DNA of 6,390 bases from Desulfobulbaceae bacterium (lineage in GTDB: Bacteria > Desulfobacterota > Desulfobulbia > Desulfobulbales > Desulfocapsaceae), in contig JAUVON010000166.1 in assembly GCA_030599175.1 (NCBI GenBank), positions 1-6,390 on the forward strand. The letters run 5' to 3'. Positions 1-6,390 of the stretch are shown piece by piece (positions within the stretch are counted from its first letter, which is position 1; each line of letters begins with the position of its first letter). The position numbers were made by a program, and so were the translations under genes. The notes beneath the pieces are model-generated. The model was not told where the DNA came from, ran no database searches, and worked only from the letters and a program-made list of their open reading frames with translations.

Positions 1-67
1 AGATTATTTCCATAGAGATCGATAACTCGCTGATCTGTATTGAAAACATTTGACTAATTTGTTAAAC

Positions 68-71
68 GGAG
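68..71 (+). promoter_or_regulatory. Shine-Dalgarno of rpsU
   Basis: GGAG lies 6 nt before the ATG at 78, a standard spacing that supports this start. The rest of the 77-nt leader has TTGAAA at 40-45 and TTGACT at 50-55, but neither is followed by a convincing -10 hexamer at the right distance, so the rpsU promoter may be outside the window. Confidence 0.75.
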
Positions 72-77
72 CCGCAG

Positions 78-272
78 ATGATAGAAGTTGAAGTTCGAGG
101 AGATCTTGAGTACGCAATCAGACAGCTGAAAAAAAAGTTACAGATAGACGGAATTAAAAGAGAGTTAAAGCGTCGAGAATACTACGAAAAGCCAAGTGTA
201 AAGAAGCGGAGAAAACAGGCCGAAGCCCGCAGAAAGCTCCGCAAATTCAATCGAATGAGAAGATCTTTTTAG
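78..272 (+). CDS. rpsU: 30S ribosomal protein S21 (bS21)
   Basis: Small basic protein of the 30S ribosomal subunit; in the family it sits near the 3' end of 16S rRNA and helps initiation on natural mRNAs. The 64-residue product is rich in Lys and Arg and carries the family's hallmark core RREYYEKPS at about residues 32-40, which matches RREFYEKP of E. coli S21. A highly basic helical tail follows. Length is between the B. subtilis (about 57) and E. coli (about 71) proteins, so it is complete. The ATG is preceded by a good Shine-Dalgarno. It is followed after a short gap by xerD on the same strand. No canonical terminator follows directly; the nearest candidate is the hairpin at 336-356. Confidence 0.96.
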   Translation: MIEVEVRGDLEYAIRQLKKKLQIDGIKRELKRREYYEKPSVKKRRKQAEARRKLRKFNRMRRSF

Positions 273-307
273 CGCTGCACTATAGCAGTATCTAAGAGAT
301 AAGGGCT

Positions 308-321
308 GAGGAAATATTATA
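308..321 (+). promoter_or_regulatory. Candidate Shine-Dalgarno followed by ATT/ATA codons, possible true xerD start
   Basis: GAGGAA at 308-313 is a good Shine-Dalgarno match and is followed by in-frame ATT (316) and ATA (319). The xerD reading frame is open from 310, just after a TGA at 307-309, and contains no ATG, GTG or TTG before 367. The translated extension from 316 adds 17 residues, including RDLF just before the annotated start. Starting at 316 gives 304 residues, close to the roughly 298 of E. coli XerD. ATT as an initiator is rare but known (infC). An alternative reading of this AT-rich stretch is a -10 element, TATTAT at 315-320, although no matching -35 is seen. Confidence 0.4.
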
Positions 322-335
322 TCACCGCCACTTTC

Positions 336-368
336 CGGGCAGTTCAGTGCTGCCCGCGACCTCTTTTT
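336..368 (+). terminator. GC-rich hairpin followed by a T-run between rpsU and xerD
   Basis: A perfect 7-bp stem, CGGGCAG (336-342) with CTGCCCG (350-356), closes a 7-nt loop. TTTTT follows at 364-368. The T-run starts 7 nt after the stem, which is too far for a classical intrinsic terminator, so partial termination of rpsU transcripts or attenuation ahead of xerD is only possible. If xerD starts at 316, the hairpin lies inside its first codons and could instead affect translation. Confidence 0.3.
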
Positions 369-1230
369 GCACCATCTCATCTCGGAAAGACGACTGGCAG
401 AAAACAGTATAGAAGCATATTCTGCCGATATCACTTTCTTCCTCGCATTTATTAAAACCCAGGGCAAGAGACATCTGAACAGCGTTGATGTTTCTTTAAT
501 CCACGCTTATCTGGAACATTGCCTGCAGAAGTCTATCTCAAATCGCAGCAATGCCCGACGTATCTCAGCCCTGAAAACTTTTTTTTCCTTCCTTGCCCGA
601 CAAAATATCGTTAAGCAGAACCCTTTTGCTATAATCGACCTCCCCAAAAGTGGTCGTACGCTGCCTAAAGCCCTTTCCCTGGAGGAGGTCAAACGATTAC
701 TGACACCGCCACTCAAGGTGTCAGCTTACACCCGGCGTGACAGTGCCATGCTGTTTCTCCTCTACTCTACCGGGTTACGGGTCTCTGAACTTATCCGCAT
801 CCCCCTCTCCGCCTGTAATCTTTCCGCCGGTTTTGTGCGAGTTCTCGGCAAAGGGAACAAGGAGCGACTGGTTCCCTTTGGTGAACAGGCAAAGGAAAAG
901 ATAGAATTCTATCTCGAAACAGCAAGATCGTTAATCTTAAAGGGTAAACAGAGCAACTACCTTTTTATCACACGCCAGGGCAGCTGTATGACCAGGCTGA
1001 GATTCTGGCAGATAATCCGCAAAACTGCTCTTGCCGCCGGTATCGAAAAAAATATATCCCCCCATATGATCCGCCATTCTTTTGCTACTCATCTTTTAAG
1101 TCATGGTGCTGATCTTCGATCTGTACAACTCATGCTCGGCCATGCGGACATTGCAACCACTCAGATTTACACTCATATTGACCAGGAAAGATTGAAAAGC
1201 ATCCATAAAAAGTTTCATCCCCGTAGCTGA
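367..1230 (+). CDS. xerD: Site-specific tyrosine recombinase XerD
   Basis: Cytoplasmic recombinase that with XerC resolves chromosome dimers at dif during division. The N-terminal core-binding (SAM-like) domain covers about residues 1-95 and the catalytic domain about 100-287. Numbered from the TTG at 367, all catalytic residues are visible: R138 (TGLRVSEL), K162 (GKGNKERL), H233 and R236 (HMIRHSFATHLL), H259 (LGHADI) and nucleophile Y268 (TTQIYTH). Spacing and the C-terminal HPRS tail agree with E. coli XerD (HPRA) better than with a phage integrase. The TTG has no Shine-Dalgarno, and the protein as called (287 residues) begins within the first helix conserved in the family; the frame is open upstream to 310 with a Shine-Dalgarno before ATT 316, so the N-terminus is probably truncated in this call. 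No dif-like site is seen nearby. Confidence 0.93.
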   Translation: MHHLISERRLAENSIEAYSADITFFLAFIKTQGKRHLNSVDVSLIHAYLEHCLQKSISNRSNARRISALKTFFSFLARQNIVKQNPFAIIDLPKSGRTLPKALSLEEVKRLLTPPLKVSAYTRRDSAMLFLLYSTGLRVSELIRIPLSACNLSAGFVRVLGKGNKERLVPFGEQAKEKIEFYLETARSLILKGKQSNYLFITRQGSCMTRLRFWQIIRKTALAAGIEKNISPHMIRHSFATHLLSHGADLRSVQLMLGHADIATTQIYTHIDQERLKSIHKKFHPRS

Positions 1231-1345
1231 CTCAGCACTGATTTTTCATACCCCTGTGGCAAAAACATCCTGAATGACCTACAATGATCAAGATTGAACT
1301 TTTTACAACGCCATCATTTTTTGGTAAGACAGAAATTACAAAACA

Positions 1346-4009
1346 ATGCACCTGATTACTACACATCTAAATGCCGATTTTGACGGTCTGGCATCAATGA
1401 TTGCAGCCCGAAAACTCTATCCGGGAGCCATACTTGCATTCCCGGGATCACAGGAGCGCAATGTCCGGGACTTTATCTCCCAGAGTCTGCTCTACCGCTA
1501 TGATTTTCTTAAAACTAAACAGGTTGATTTAAAAGCCATTGACACTCTCATTGTTGTCGACACACGATCGTCAACACGGCTTGGACCATTGGCCGGATGT
1601 CTTGACAACCCAAATCTGAAAATCCACCTCTACGATCATCACCCGCAAAACTCAAGCGACCTGACCGGTGAGATTGAGAGAGTTGAAAATTATGGCTCCA
1701 CAACAACCCTTCTCACCGGCATATTACGAAAGAAAGGGATTGAGATCACAGACGAAGAGGCGACACTCTTTGCCCTTGGCATTTATGAAGATACCGGTTC
1801 TCTAACCCACCTTACCACCACTCCAGCAGATCTGAAAGCTGCAGCATGGCTTGTAGAAAAAGGCGCGAAGCTGGATCAGGTAGCGCAGTTTTTAACTCAC
1901 GAGTTAACTTCTGTCCAAATCGGTCTGCTGCACGAACTGATGAAAACTGCCAAACAGTATACTATCCAGGATATTCCTGTGGTAGTCGTTACGCACTCGC
2001 TGACGGAATACATGGATGAATTTGCCCTTATTGTCAGGCGTTTTATGGCTATGGAGAACATCAATGTACTCTTCGCAGTCATTTCAATGGGAGGGCGAAT
2101 CTACCTCATCGCCCGCAGCAGGATAGCTGATGTCAATGTCGGTAATATTGCCCGGGATCTTGGGGGTGGTGGACACTCCACTGCAGCCTCTGCAACTATG
2201 AAAGATATTACCCTCATACAGGCCCAGGAAAAGCTCATCCATACCCTGCACAAGCATATCCACCCGCAACCGATAGCCAGTGAGATGATGTCGCAACCTG
2301 CAATCACCATTTCTTTTGAAGCTACCATCTCGGAGGCTAAAGAAGTTCTCACCCGCTATAACATCACTGCACTTCCCGTTTGTGATTTCACAGGTCCATC
2401 GGTGGAGCAATCATTGCCAATCCAAGGCATAATCACCCGACAGATAATTGAAAAAGCGGCACATCATCATCTCGATCAGCGTCCTGTCAGTGACTTTATG
2501 AGCAGTGAGGTAAAAACTCTGCCTCTAAAAGCAACCCTAGCCGATATTCAAGAGCTAATCATTGAACATCATCAACGACTTATCCCTATCGTGGAGAACA
2601 GCACACTCATCGGTATAATCACCAGAACCGATCTGCTCAACCGATTGGTGAACGACCCTGCTCATTTACCTAAAGATCTTCTCCACGAATCTGAACATCC
2701 CTCCCTGGAGAGAAAAAGAAACGTCAATACCCAGATTATTGAATGTCTCGACAAGGAGATGATCCAGCTTATCCAGACCATCGGAGAAGTGGCGGATTCG
2801 ATGAAATATAACGCCTTTGCAGTTGGCGGTTTTGTCCGGGATCTGTTGTTGAAAAAGCAAAACCTTGATCTTGATATTGTTATTGAAGGAGATGGTATCC
2901 GCTACGCAAAACAGCTTGCTCACCACCTGGGAGGCAGGTGCAGAACCCATGAGCGCTTCAAAACTGCCATGGTACTCCTGCCGAACGGGTTTAAGATTGA
3001 TATAGCGACCGCCAGGTTGGAATACTATGAGTACCCGGCGGCCATGCCAACGGTAGAACTCTCCTCAATAAAACTAGACCTTTACAGGCGAGATTTCACC
3101 ATTAACGCCATGGCGATCCACTTAAATCCATATCATTTCGGAACGCTGATCGACTTTTTCAACTGCCAGAACGACCTCAAACAGAAGACGATAAAGGTCC
3201 TCCACAATCTCAGTTTTGTAGAGGATCCGAGCAGAATATTTCGTGCCATCCGTTTTGAAAAACGAATGGAATTCCTTATTTCTCCACATACAAAACGACT
3301 TATTACCAACGCAGTCAGTATGGATTTATTCGGCAAAACCAATGATCCCCGCTTTCTTTCCGAACTGAAAATTATCTTCTCTGAAGAAAACCCGCTGCCG
3401 GCAATCGAGCGTATGGCTGAGTTCAAACTTTTTAAATTTCTCTGGCCAGACCTTCGCCCTCACCTCAAGATCGACCGCAGATTTACGCATATCCTGACCC
3501 AGGCTCAGAGAGCGATATCCTGGTTTCGACTTCTCTACCTGGAAGACAGCTGCCAGAACTGGATGGTCTACCTCCTTGCCATTATGGGCAGATCCCGCCT
3601 GGCGGAGCTGAAGGCTTTTTGCCGGAGATTTGAAGAAAGTCAAAAAGTTACCGATTACCTTCTTCTACAAAAAGAAGGTGCTGACAGAGCAGTACATCAT
3701 CTTGCCCGAAGCAACGATCTGAAAAACAGCCAGATAGTTGCCCTCCTGGAAGAGCTGAACATTGAAGGATTGCTCTACATTATGGCTGTTGCCCGCAAGA
3801 ATCATATCAAGAAAGCAGTGTCACTCTATGTTACCACCCTCAGACAAGTTGAAGGTGAATTGACAGGACAGGATCTTGTCAACCTGGACTATAAACCAGG
3901 CCCACAATTCAAAAAAATCCTGCTCACTCTGCGGAATGGGCGGCTGGACGGTCTTGCAAACGACAGAGACGAAGAACTTGCCCTGCTGAAGAACACTTTC
4001 CCGCTTTAA
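1346..4009 (+). CDS. DHH-CBS-tRNA nucleotidyltransferase fusion (A-adding / CCA-adding type)
   Basis: Likely completes or repairs tRNA 3' CCA ends, probably as the A-adding partner of a separate CC-adding enzyme, as shown for the related long proteins of Aquifex and Geobacter. Domains in order: DHH phosphoesterase (about 1-160) with H7, N9, D11, D13, D72, D97-H98-H99 and D149; DHHA1 with GGGGH at 273-277; CBS repeats at about 314-375 and 380-440; class II nucleotidyltransferase head (about 480-640) with GGFVRD at 494-499, metal-binding D508 and D510, RRDFTINAMA at 581-590 and EDPSR at 626-630; and a helical tRNA-binding tail to 887. The length fits the family (roughly 820-900). ATG 1346 is the first start after an in-frame TAA at 1325 and places the DHH motif correctly, but it lacks a Shine-Dalgarno and has an A-rich leader. 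Whether it adds A, CCA or poly(A) cannot be told from sequence alone. Confidence 0.92.
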   Translation: MHLITTHLNADFDGLASMIAARKLYPGAILAFPGSQERNVRDFISQSLLYRYDFLKTKQVDLKAIDTLIVVDTRSSTRLGPLAGCLDNPNLKIHLYDHHPQNSSDLTGEIERVENYGSTTTLLTGILRKKGIEITDEEATLFALGIYEDTGSLTHLTTTPADLKAAAWLVEKGAKLDQVAQFLTHELTSVQIGLLHELMKTAKQYTIQDIPVVVVTHSLTEYMDEFALIVRRFMAMENINVLFAVISMGGRIYLIARSRIADVNVGNIARDLGGGGHSTAASATMKDITLIQAQEKLIHTLHKHIHPQPIASEMMSQPAITISFEATISEAKEVLTRYNITALPVCDFTGPSVEQSLPIQGIITRQIIEKAAHHHLDQRPVSDFMSSEVKTLPLKATLADIQELIIEHHQRLIPIVENSTLIGIITRTDLLNRLVNDPAHLPKDLLHESEHPSLERKRNVNTQIIECLDKEMIQLIQTIGEVADSMKYNAFAVGGFVRDLLLKKQNLDLDIVIEGDGIRYAKQLAHHLGGRCRTHERFKTAMVLLPNGFKIDIATARLEYYEYPAAMPTVELSSIKLDLYRRDFTINAMAIHLNPYHFGTLIDFFNCQNDLKQKTIKVLHNLSFVEDPSRIFRAIRFEKRMEFLISPHTKRLITNAVSMDLFGKTNDPRFLSELKIIFSEENPLPAIERMAEFKLFKFLWPDLRPHLKIDRRFTHILTQAQRAISWFRLLYLEDSCQNWMVYLLAIMGRSRLAELKAFCRRFEESQKVTDYLLLQKEGADRAVHHLARSNDLKNSQIVALLEELNIEGLLYIMAVARKNHIKKAVSLYVTTLRQVEGELTGQDLVNLDYKPGPQFKKILLTLRNGRLDGLANDRDEELALLKNTFPL

Positions 4010-4020
4010 GAGGTTGCCCT

Positions 4021-4034
4021 GCACTGAACAGTGC
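4021..4034 (+). repeat. Short perfect inverted repeat
   Basis: GCACTG and CAGTGC flank AA, forming a 14-nt palindrome 12 nt after the nucleotidyltransferase stop. As RNA it would give a 5-bp stem with a four-base loop. No T-run follows (TTACTATT), so it is a weak terminator candidate; a transcript-end stabilising hairpin or an operator is equally possible. Confidence 0.35.
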
Positions 4035-4044
4035 TTACTATTCC

Positions 4045-4075
4045 CGGACAACATTCTCAGCAAAAGCCGTATACT
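4045..4075 (+). promoter_or_regulatory. Possible sigma-70 type promoter of the M50 protease gene
   Basis: TATACT at 4070-4075 matches five of six bases of the -10 consensus. The best -35 is CGGACA at 4045-4050 (four of six) with a long 19-bp spacer. Transcription would begin near 4082, leaving a leader of about 17 nt before the ATG at 4099. Co-transcription from upstream is also possible. Confidence 0.3.
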
Positions 4076-4098
4076 ACTTTTACACCCCTTTTTAATTC

Positions 4099-4731
4099 AT
4101 GAATAATTTTATAGCTCAGCTCATCATTCTTGCACCACCGCTTCTTCTCGCTCTTACAGTTCATGAGTTCGCCCATGGGTATGTAGCTTATCGCCTGGGA
4201 GATCCCACCGCCAAAAATGCAGGTCGATTAACTCTCAATCCCCTTAAACACCTTGATCCTATAGGTACCATCGCCTTTTTCTTCATCAAATTCGGATGGG
4301 CAAAGCCGGTTCCGGTCAACCCCAATTATTTCAAAAATCCAAGAAAAGACATGCTTTGGGTTGCCCTGGCAGGCCCGGCAACCAACCTTGCTATGGCCAT
4401 AATAAGTGCAATTATGACAAAACTGGTCTGGGCTCTGGCCTCTCTGCTCCCATATTCAGCGATTGCTGAAGCCATTCTCGTTCCCCTTAATGCAATGTTG
4501 ATTGCATCAGTATGGATTAATCTGGTTCTCTGTATTTTTAACTTCCTTCCCATCCCGCCTCTTGACGGCAGTCGTATCCTGTCAGGTATTCTTCCCGATG
4601 ATCTTGCCCGCTCCTATCAGCAAGTGGAGCGCTACGGTTTTATAATTATCCTGATACTGGCCTTCAGCGGCCTCCTCTCTAAGGTTATTCTGCCAGTTAT
4701 CAGCTTTGCCAACAGTTTACTTCTCTCATAA
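4099..4731 (+). CDS. Site-2 protease family membrane zinc metalloprotease (peptidase M50)
   Basis: Intramembrane zinc protease of the minimal S2P group, 210 residues and without a PDZ domain. The zinc-binding motif HEFAH is at H22-E23-H26 in the first membrane segment (about 5-27). The second metal-site motif, N148 to D156 in NFLPIPPLDG, lies near the fourth segment. Further hydrophobic segments lie at about 50-65, 84-113, 120-147 and 178-208, so active-site residues face the membrane interior. This matches the YwhC-like branch, whose substrates are largely unknown. ATG 4099 is the first start after an in-frame TAA at 4093, and TM1 begins immediately, so the start is secure although no Shine-Dalgarno is visible. 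It sits 89 nt after the nucleotidyltransferase gene. No partner such as an anti-sigma factor is nearby, so no specific substrate can be proposed. Confidence 0.92.
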   Translation: MNNFIAQLIILAPPLLLALTVHEFAHGYVAYRLGDPTAKNAGRLTLNPLKHLDPIGTIAFFFIKFGWAKPVPVNPNYFKNPRKDMLWVALAGPATNLAMAIISAIMTKLVWALASLLPYSAIAEAILVPLNAMLIASVWINLVLCIFNFLPIPPLDGSRILSGILPDDLARSYQQVERYGFIIILILAFSGLLSKVILPVISFANSLLLS

Positions 4732-4735
4732 AAGC

Positions 4736-4764
4736 AGGCTGTAGGTTGCTTAGGCTGGAGGCTG
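4736..4764 (+). repeat. Degenerate tandem AGGCTG repeat
   Basis: AGGCTG occurs exactly at 4736-4741, 4752-4757 and 4759-4764, with a related AGGTTG at 4743-4748, giving a decayed 7-to-9-nt repeat array just after the protease stop codon. No function is evident; it may be a remnant of slippage or of a simple repeat. Confidence 0.45.
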
Positions 4765-4795
4765 TTAGAAAAGATTTTATTATTAATTTCTGAAA

Positions 4796-4809
4796 TTGAT
4801 CTATATCAA
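4796..4809 (+). promoter_or_regulatory. FNR/HcpR-type operator upstream of hcp
   Basis: TTGAT-CTAT-ATCAA is a perfect inverted repeat matching the TTGAT-N4-ATCAA consensus of CRP/FNR-family regulators (FNR, DNR and relatives). It is centred 115 nt before the hcp ATG. In anaerobes hcp is commonly controlled by HcpR, a member of this family, so control by oxygen, redox or nitric oxide is likely. Its centre is about 53.5 nt before the start predicted from the -10 at 4844, which is not the common -41.5 or -61.5 spacing, so activation from a different start, or repression, remains open. Confidence 0.75.
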
Positions 4810-4818
4810 GGAAAGTTT

Positions 4819-4873
4819 GCTTTTCCTACTGTACCCTTTTTATTATAATCGAACATTTGAGAAGCTTTTCCTA
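4819..4873 (+). repeat. Direct repeat GCTTTTCCTA in the hcp leader
   Basis: The decamer GCTTTTCCTA occurs at 4819-4828 and again at 4864-4873, start to start 45 nt, flanking the -10 element. The first copy also forms a small stem with GGAAA at 4810-4814. It could be a second binding site or chance in a pyrimidine-rich region. Confidence 0.3.
4821..4849 (+). promoter_or_regulatory. Probable hcp promoter
   Basis: TATAAT at 4844-4849 is a perfect -10 hexamer. At a 17-bp spacer the -35 position is TTTTCC (4821-4826), a poor match, which suits a promoter needing an activator such as the one bound at 4796-4809. Transcription would start near 4856, with a leader of about 62 nt. Confidence 0.55.
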
Positions 4874-4905
4874 TCTCATTACAAACTATTAACCCCATAA
4901 CTTAA

Positions 4906-4911
4906 AAGAGG
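4906..4911 (+). promoter_or_regulatory. Shine-Dalgarno of hcp
   Basis: AAGAGG lies 6 nt before the ATG at 4918. Together with the immediate FCFQC cysteine motif it fixes the start. Confidence 0.75.
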
Positions 4912-4917
4912 CTAACT

Positions 4918-6390
4918 ATGTTCTGTTTTCAATGTCAAGAAGCTGCAAAAGGTACCGGTTGTACAATCAAAGGAGTGTGCGGCAAAGAGGAATCAACCGC
5001 CAACCTCCAGGATTTACTGATCTTTGACCTTAAAGGTATTTCCGTCATTGCCAAAGGATTAAAGGAAGCTGGAGTACAGGTTGACGAAAAAGTTGGTCTT
5101 TTTCTCTGCCAGGGACTCTTTACAACTATAACCAACGCCAACTTCGATGACAGCAGCCTGGAAAACTGGATTCAAAAATCCCAAAGTATCAAACAGGGAT
5201 TGAAAGCCCAGTTTGACAAGCTCCATCCCGGACCGGAAAAAAGCTCTATCCTGCAAAAATTTCTCCAGTACTTTACCGGCAGTCCGGAATCAGAAGAACA
5301 AGTTCTGCTCGATGGATCAGCACTTTGGTTTTCTAGTGATCTTACCACTTATCAGGAAAAAGCAAAAACCGTAGGAGTACTTGCAACAGTAGATGAGGAT
5401 GTACGTTCTCTGAGAGAACTGCTGGTCATTGGACTCAAAGGTATTGGTGCATATGCGGATCATGCAGCAGTTCTGGGGGTCCAAAAACAGGAAATTTTTG
5501 ACTTTGTAATCGAAGCTCTCGCTTCAACCACAGAGGAACACACCGTCGACGAGATGGTGGCCCTGGTATTAAAAGCGGGAGAGATTGCGGTAACAACCAT
5601 GGCAACTCTTGATGGCGCAAACACTTCAGCCTATGGCAATCCTGAAATTACCGAAATTAACCTCGGGGTAGATACCAACCCCGGCATCCTGATCAGCGGC
5701 CATGACTTGAAAGATATGGAAGAACTCCTGGTACAGACTGAAGGGAGCGGCGTTGATGTCTATACCCACGGCGAAATGCTGCCGGCCCAATCCTACCCGG
5801 CCTTCAAAAAGTATTCACATCTGAAAGGAAACTACGGCGGTTCATGGTGGCATCAGAATAAGGACTTTGAGACATTCAACGGACCAATCCTTATGACAAC
5901 CAACTGTATTATTCCGATTAAAGAATCACACACGTATAAAAGCAGAATCTTTTCTACCGGTGTTGCCGGCTATCCGGACATTACTCATATCAAGGATAGA
6001 ACCAACGGCGGTGCCAAGGATTTCTCTAAGATTATTGAACTGGCCAAGACCTGTGAACCTCCTCAGGAAATTGAGACAGGCAAAATCGTTGCCGGCTTTG
6101 CCCATAATCAGGTTCTCGCTCTAGCCGACAAAGTTGTTGAGGCTGTAAAATCAGGAGCTATTAAGCGTTTTATTGTTATGGCAGGCTGTGACGGAAGACA
6201 AAAGGGGCGCGCTTACTTCACTGAAGTTGCAGAAAAACTTCCCCAGGACACCATAATCCTAACTGCTGGTTGTGCAAAGTACCGGTACAACAAACTTGAT
6301 CTTGGAGATATAGGCGGCATTCCCCGCGTTCTTGATGCGGGACAATGCAACGACAGTTACTCCCTTGCAGTCATTGCCCTCAAACTGAAA
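4918..6390 (+). CDS. hcp: Hybrid cluster protein (hydroxylamine / nitric oxide reductase), 3'-truncated by window end
   Basis: Iron-sulfur protein that reduces hydroxylamine to ammonia in vitro and, in E. coli, nitric oxide to nitrous oxide; also a protein S-nitrosylase there. The window holds 491 codons with no stop; family members of about 540-555 residues imply some 50-65 missing. N-terminal C3-x2-C6-x8-C15-x5-C21 is the class I spacing of anaerobes, expected to hold [4Fe-4S], unlike the wider class II spacing of E. coli. Hybrid-cluster ligands are all present at a constant offset of 18 from Desulfovibrio vulgaris numbering as I recall it: H262, E286, C330, C424 (GCDGR, the persulfide site), C452 (AGCAKYRYN) and C477. 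The last ligand (Glu near 512) lies outside the window. The full helical domain between C21 and H262 excludes the shortened class III form. FNR-type box, TATAAT and Shine-Dalgarno precede it, so it is probably its own regulated unit. Whether a reductase partner follows cannot be seen. Confidence 0.96.
   Translation, partial: MFCFQCQEAAKGTGCTIKGVCGKEESTANLQDLLIFDLKGISVIAKGLKEAGVQVDEKVGLFLCQGLFTTITNANFDDSSLENWIQKSQSIKQGLKAQFDKLHPGPEKSSILQKFLQYFTGSPESEEQVLLDGSALWFSSDLTTYQEKAKTVGVLATVDEDVRSLRELLVIGLKGIGAYADHAAVLGVQKQEIFDFVIEALASTTEEHTVDEMVALVLKAGEIAVTTMATLDGANTSAYGNPEITEINLGVDTNPGILISGHDLKDMEELLVQTEGSGVDVYTHGEMLPAQSYPAFKKYSHLKGNYGGSWWHQNKDFETFNGPILMTTNCIIPIKESHTYKSRIFSTGVAGYPDITHIKDRTNGGAKDFSKIIELAKTCEPPQEIETGKIVAGFAHNQVLALADKVVEAVKSGAIKRFIVMAGCDGRQKGRAYFTEVAEKLPQDTIILTAGCAKYRYNKLDLGDIGGIPRVLDAGQCNDSYSLAVIALKLK

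Noticed and set aside
274..289. Small hairpin CTGC/GCAG after the rpsU stop
   Set aside because: Only a 4-bp stem (5 with a G-T pair) and no T-run; too weak to call a terminator.
165..716. Minus-strand open frames opposite rpsU and xerD
   Set aside because: They overlap strongly conserved coding sequence and show no family features.
367..1230. xerD read as a phage or integron integrase marking a mobile element
   Set aside because: Full-length similarity to XerD including the HPR(S/A) tail, housekeeping neighbours, and no att repeats or cargo genes.
1224..1250. Possible terminator after xerD around GCTGACTCAGC and the following T-run
   Set aside because: The self-complementary bases leave a loop of only one or two nucleotides, so no stable hairpin forms.
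1294..1330. Possible promoter (TTGAAC or TTTACA) before the nucleotidyltransferase gene
   Set aside because: No acceptable -10 hexamer at 16-18 bp from either; TAAGAC at 1325 matches poorly.
1897..3643. Several minus-strand open frames of 60-110 codons opposite the nucleotidyltransferase gene
   Set aside because: They lie wholly opposite a clearly conserved gene, have no recognisable domains, and lack start signals; they are shadows of the coding strand.
3821..4063. Minus-strand open frame across the end of the nucleotidyltransferase gene
   Set aside because: Mostly antisense to the conserved C-terminal coding region, with no recognisable protein features.

Overview
The window reads as an ordinary chromosomal stretch of an anaerobic bacterium, most likely a Desulfobacterota (delta-proteobacterial) sulfate reducer or sulfur disproportionator, perhaps near Desulfobulbales. 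This placement is inference. It rests on the long DHH-CBS-nucleotidyltransferase fusion typical of delta-proteobacteria and Aquificae, on a hybrid cluster protein with the cysteine spacing of anaerobes, and on moderate GC content. All genes lie on the + strand. There is no tRNA, rRNA, CRISPR array or insertion sequence.

Layout: a short leader (1-77) and rpsU for ribosomal protein bS21 (78-272); then xerD, the chromosome-dimer-resolving tyrosine recombinase (best canonical start 367, end 1230), whose true N-terminus is probably coded further upstream; a 115-nt gap; an 887-residue fusion of DHH phosphoesterase, two CBS domains and class II tRNA nucleotidyltransferase (1346-4009); an 89-nt gap with a possible promoter; a minimal M50 site-2-type membrane protease (4099-4731); a 186-nt regulatory gap; and hcp (4918 to beyond 6390), cut by the window end after 491 codons.

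The first four genes look like a housekeeping cluster: translation (S21), chromosome segregation (XerD), tRNA 3'-end maturation (nucleotidyltransferase) and membrane proteolysis. hcp appears to be a separate, regulated unit for nitrosative or redox stress: its upstream gap carries a perfect FNR-type palindrome, a perfect -10 hexamer and a good Shine-Dalgarno sequence.

I see no clearly undescribed system. The points most worth checking are the xerD start (family-conserved N-terminal residues lie upstream of the only ATG/GTG/TTG, next to a Shine-Dalgarno sequence followed by ATT/ATA, with a strong hairpin inside this stretch), the apparently intact DHH active site fused to a tRNA nucleotidyltransferase, and the FNR-type control of hcp.
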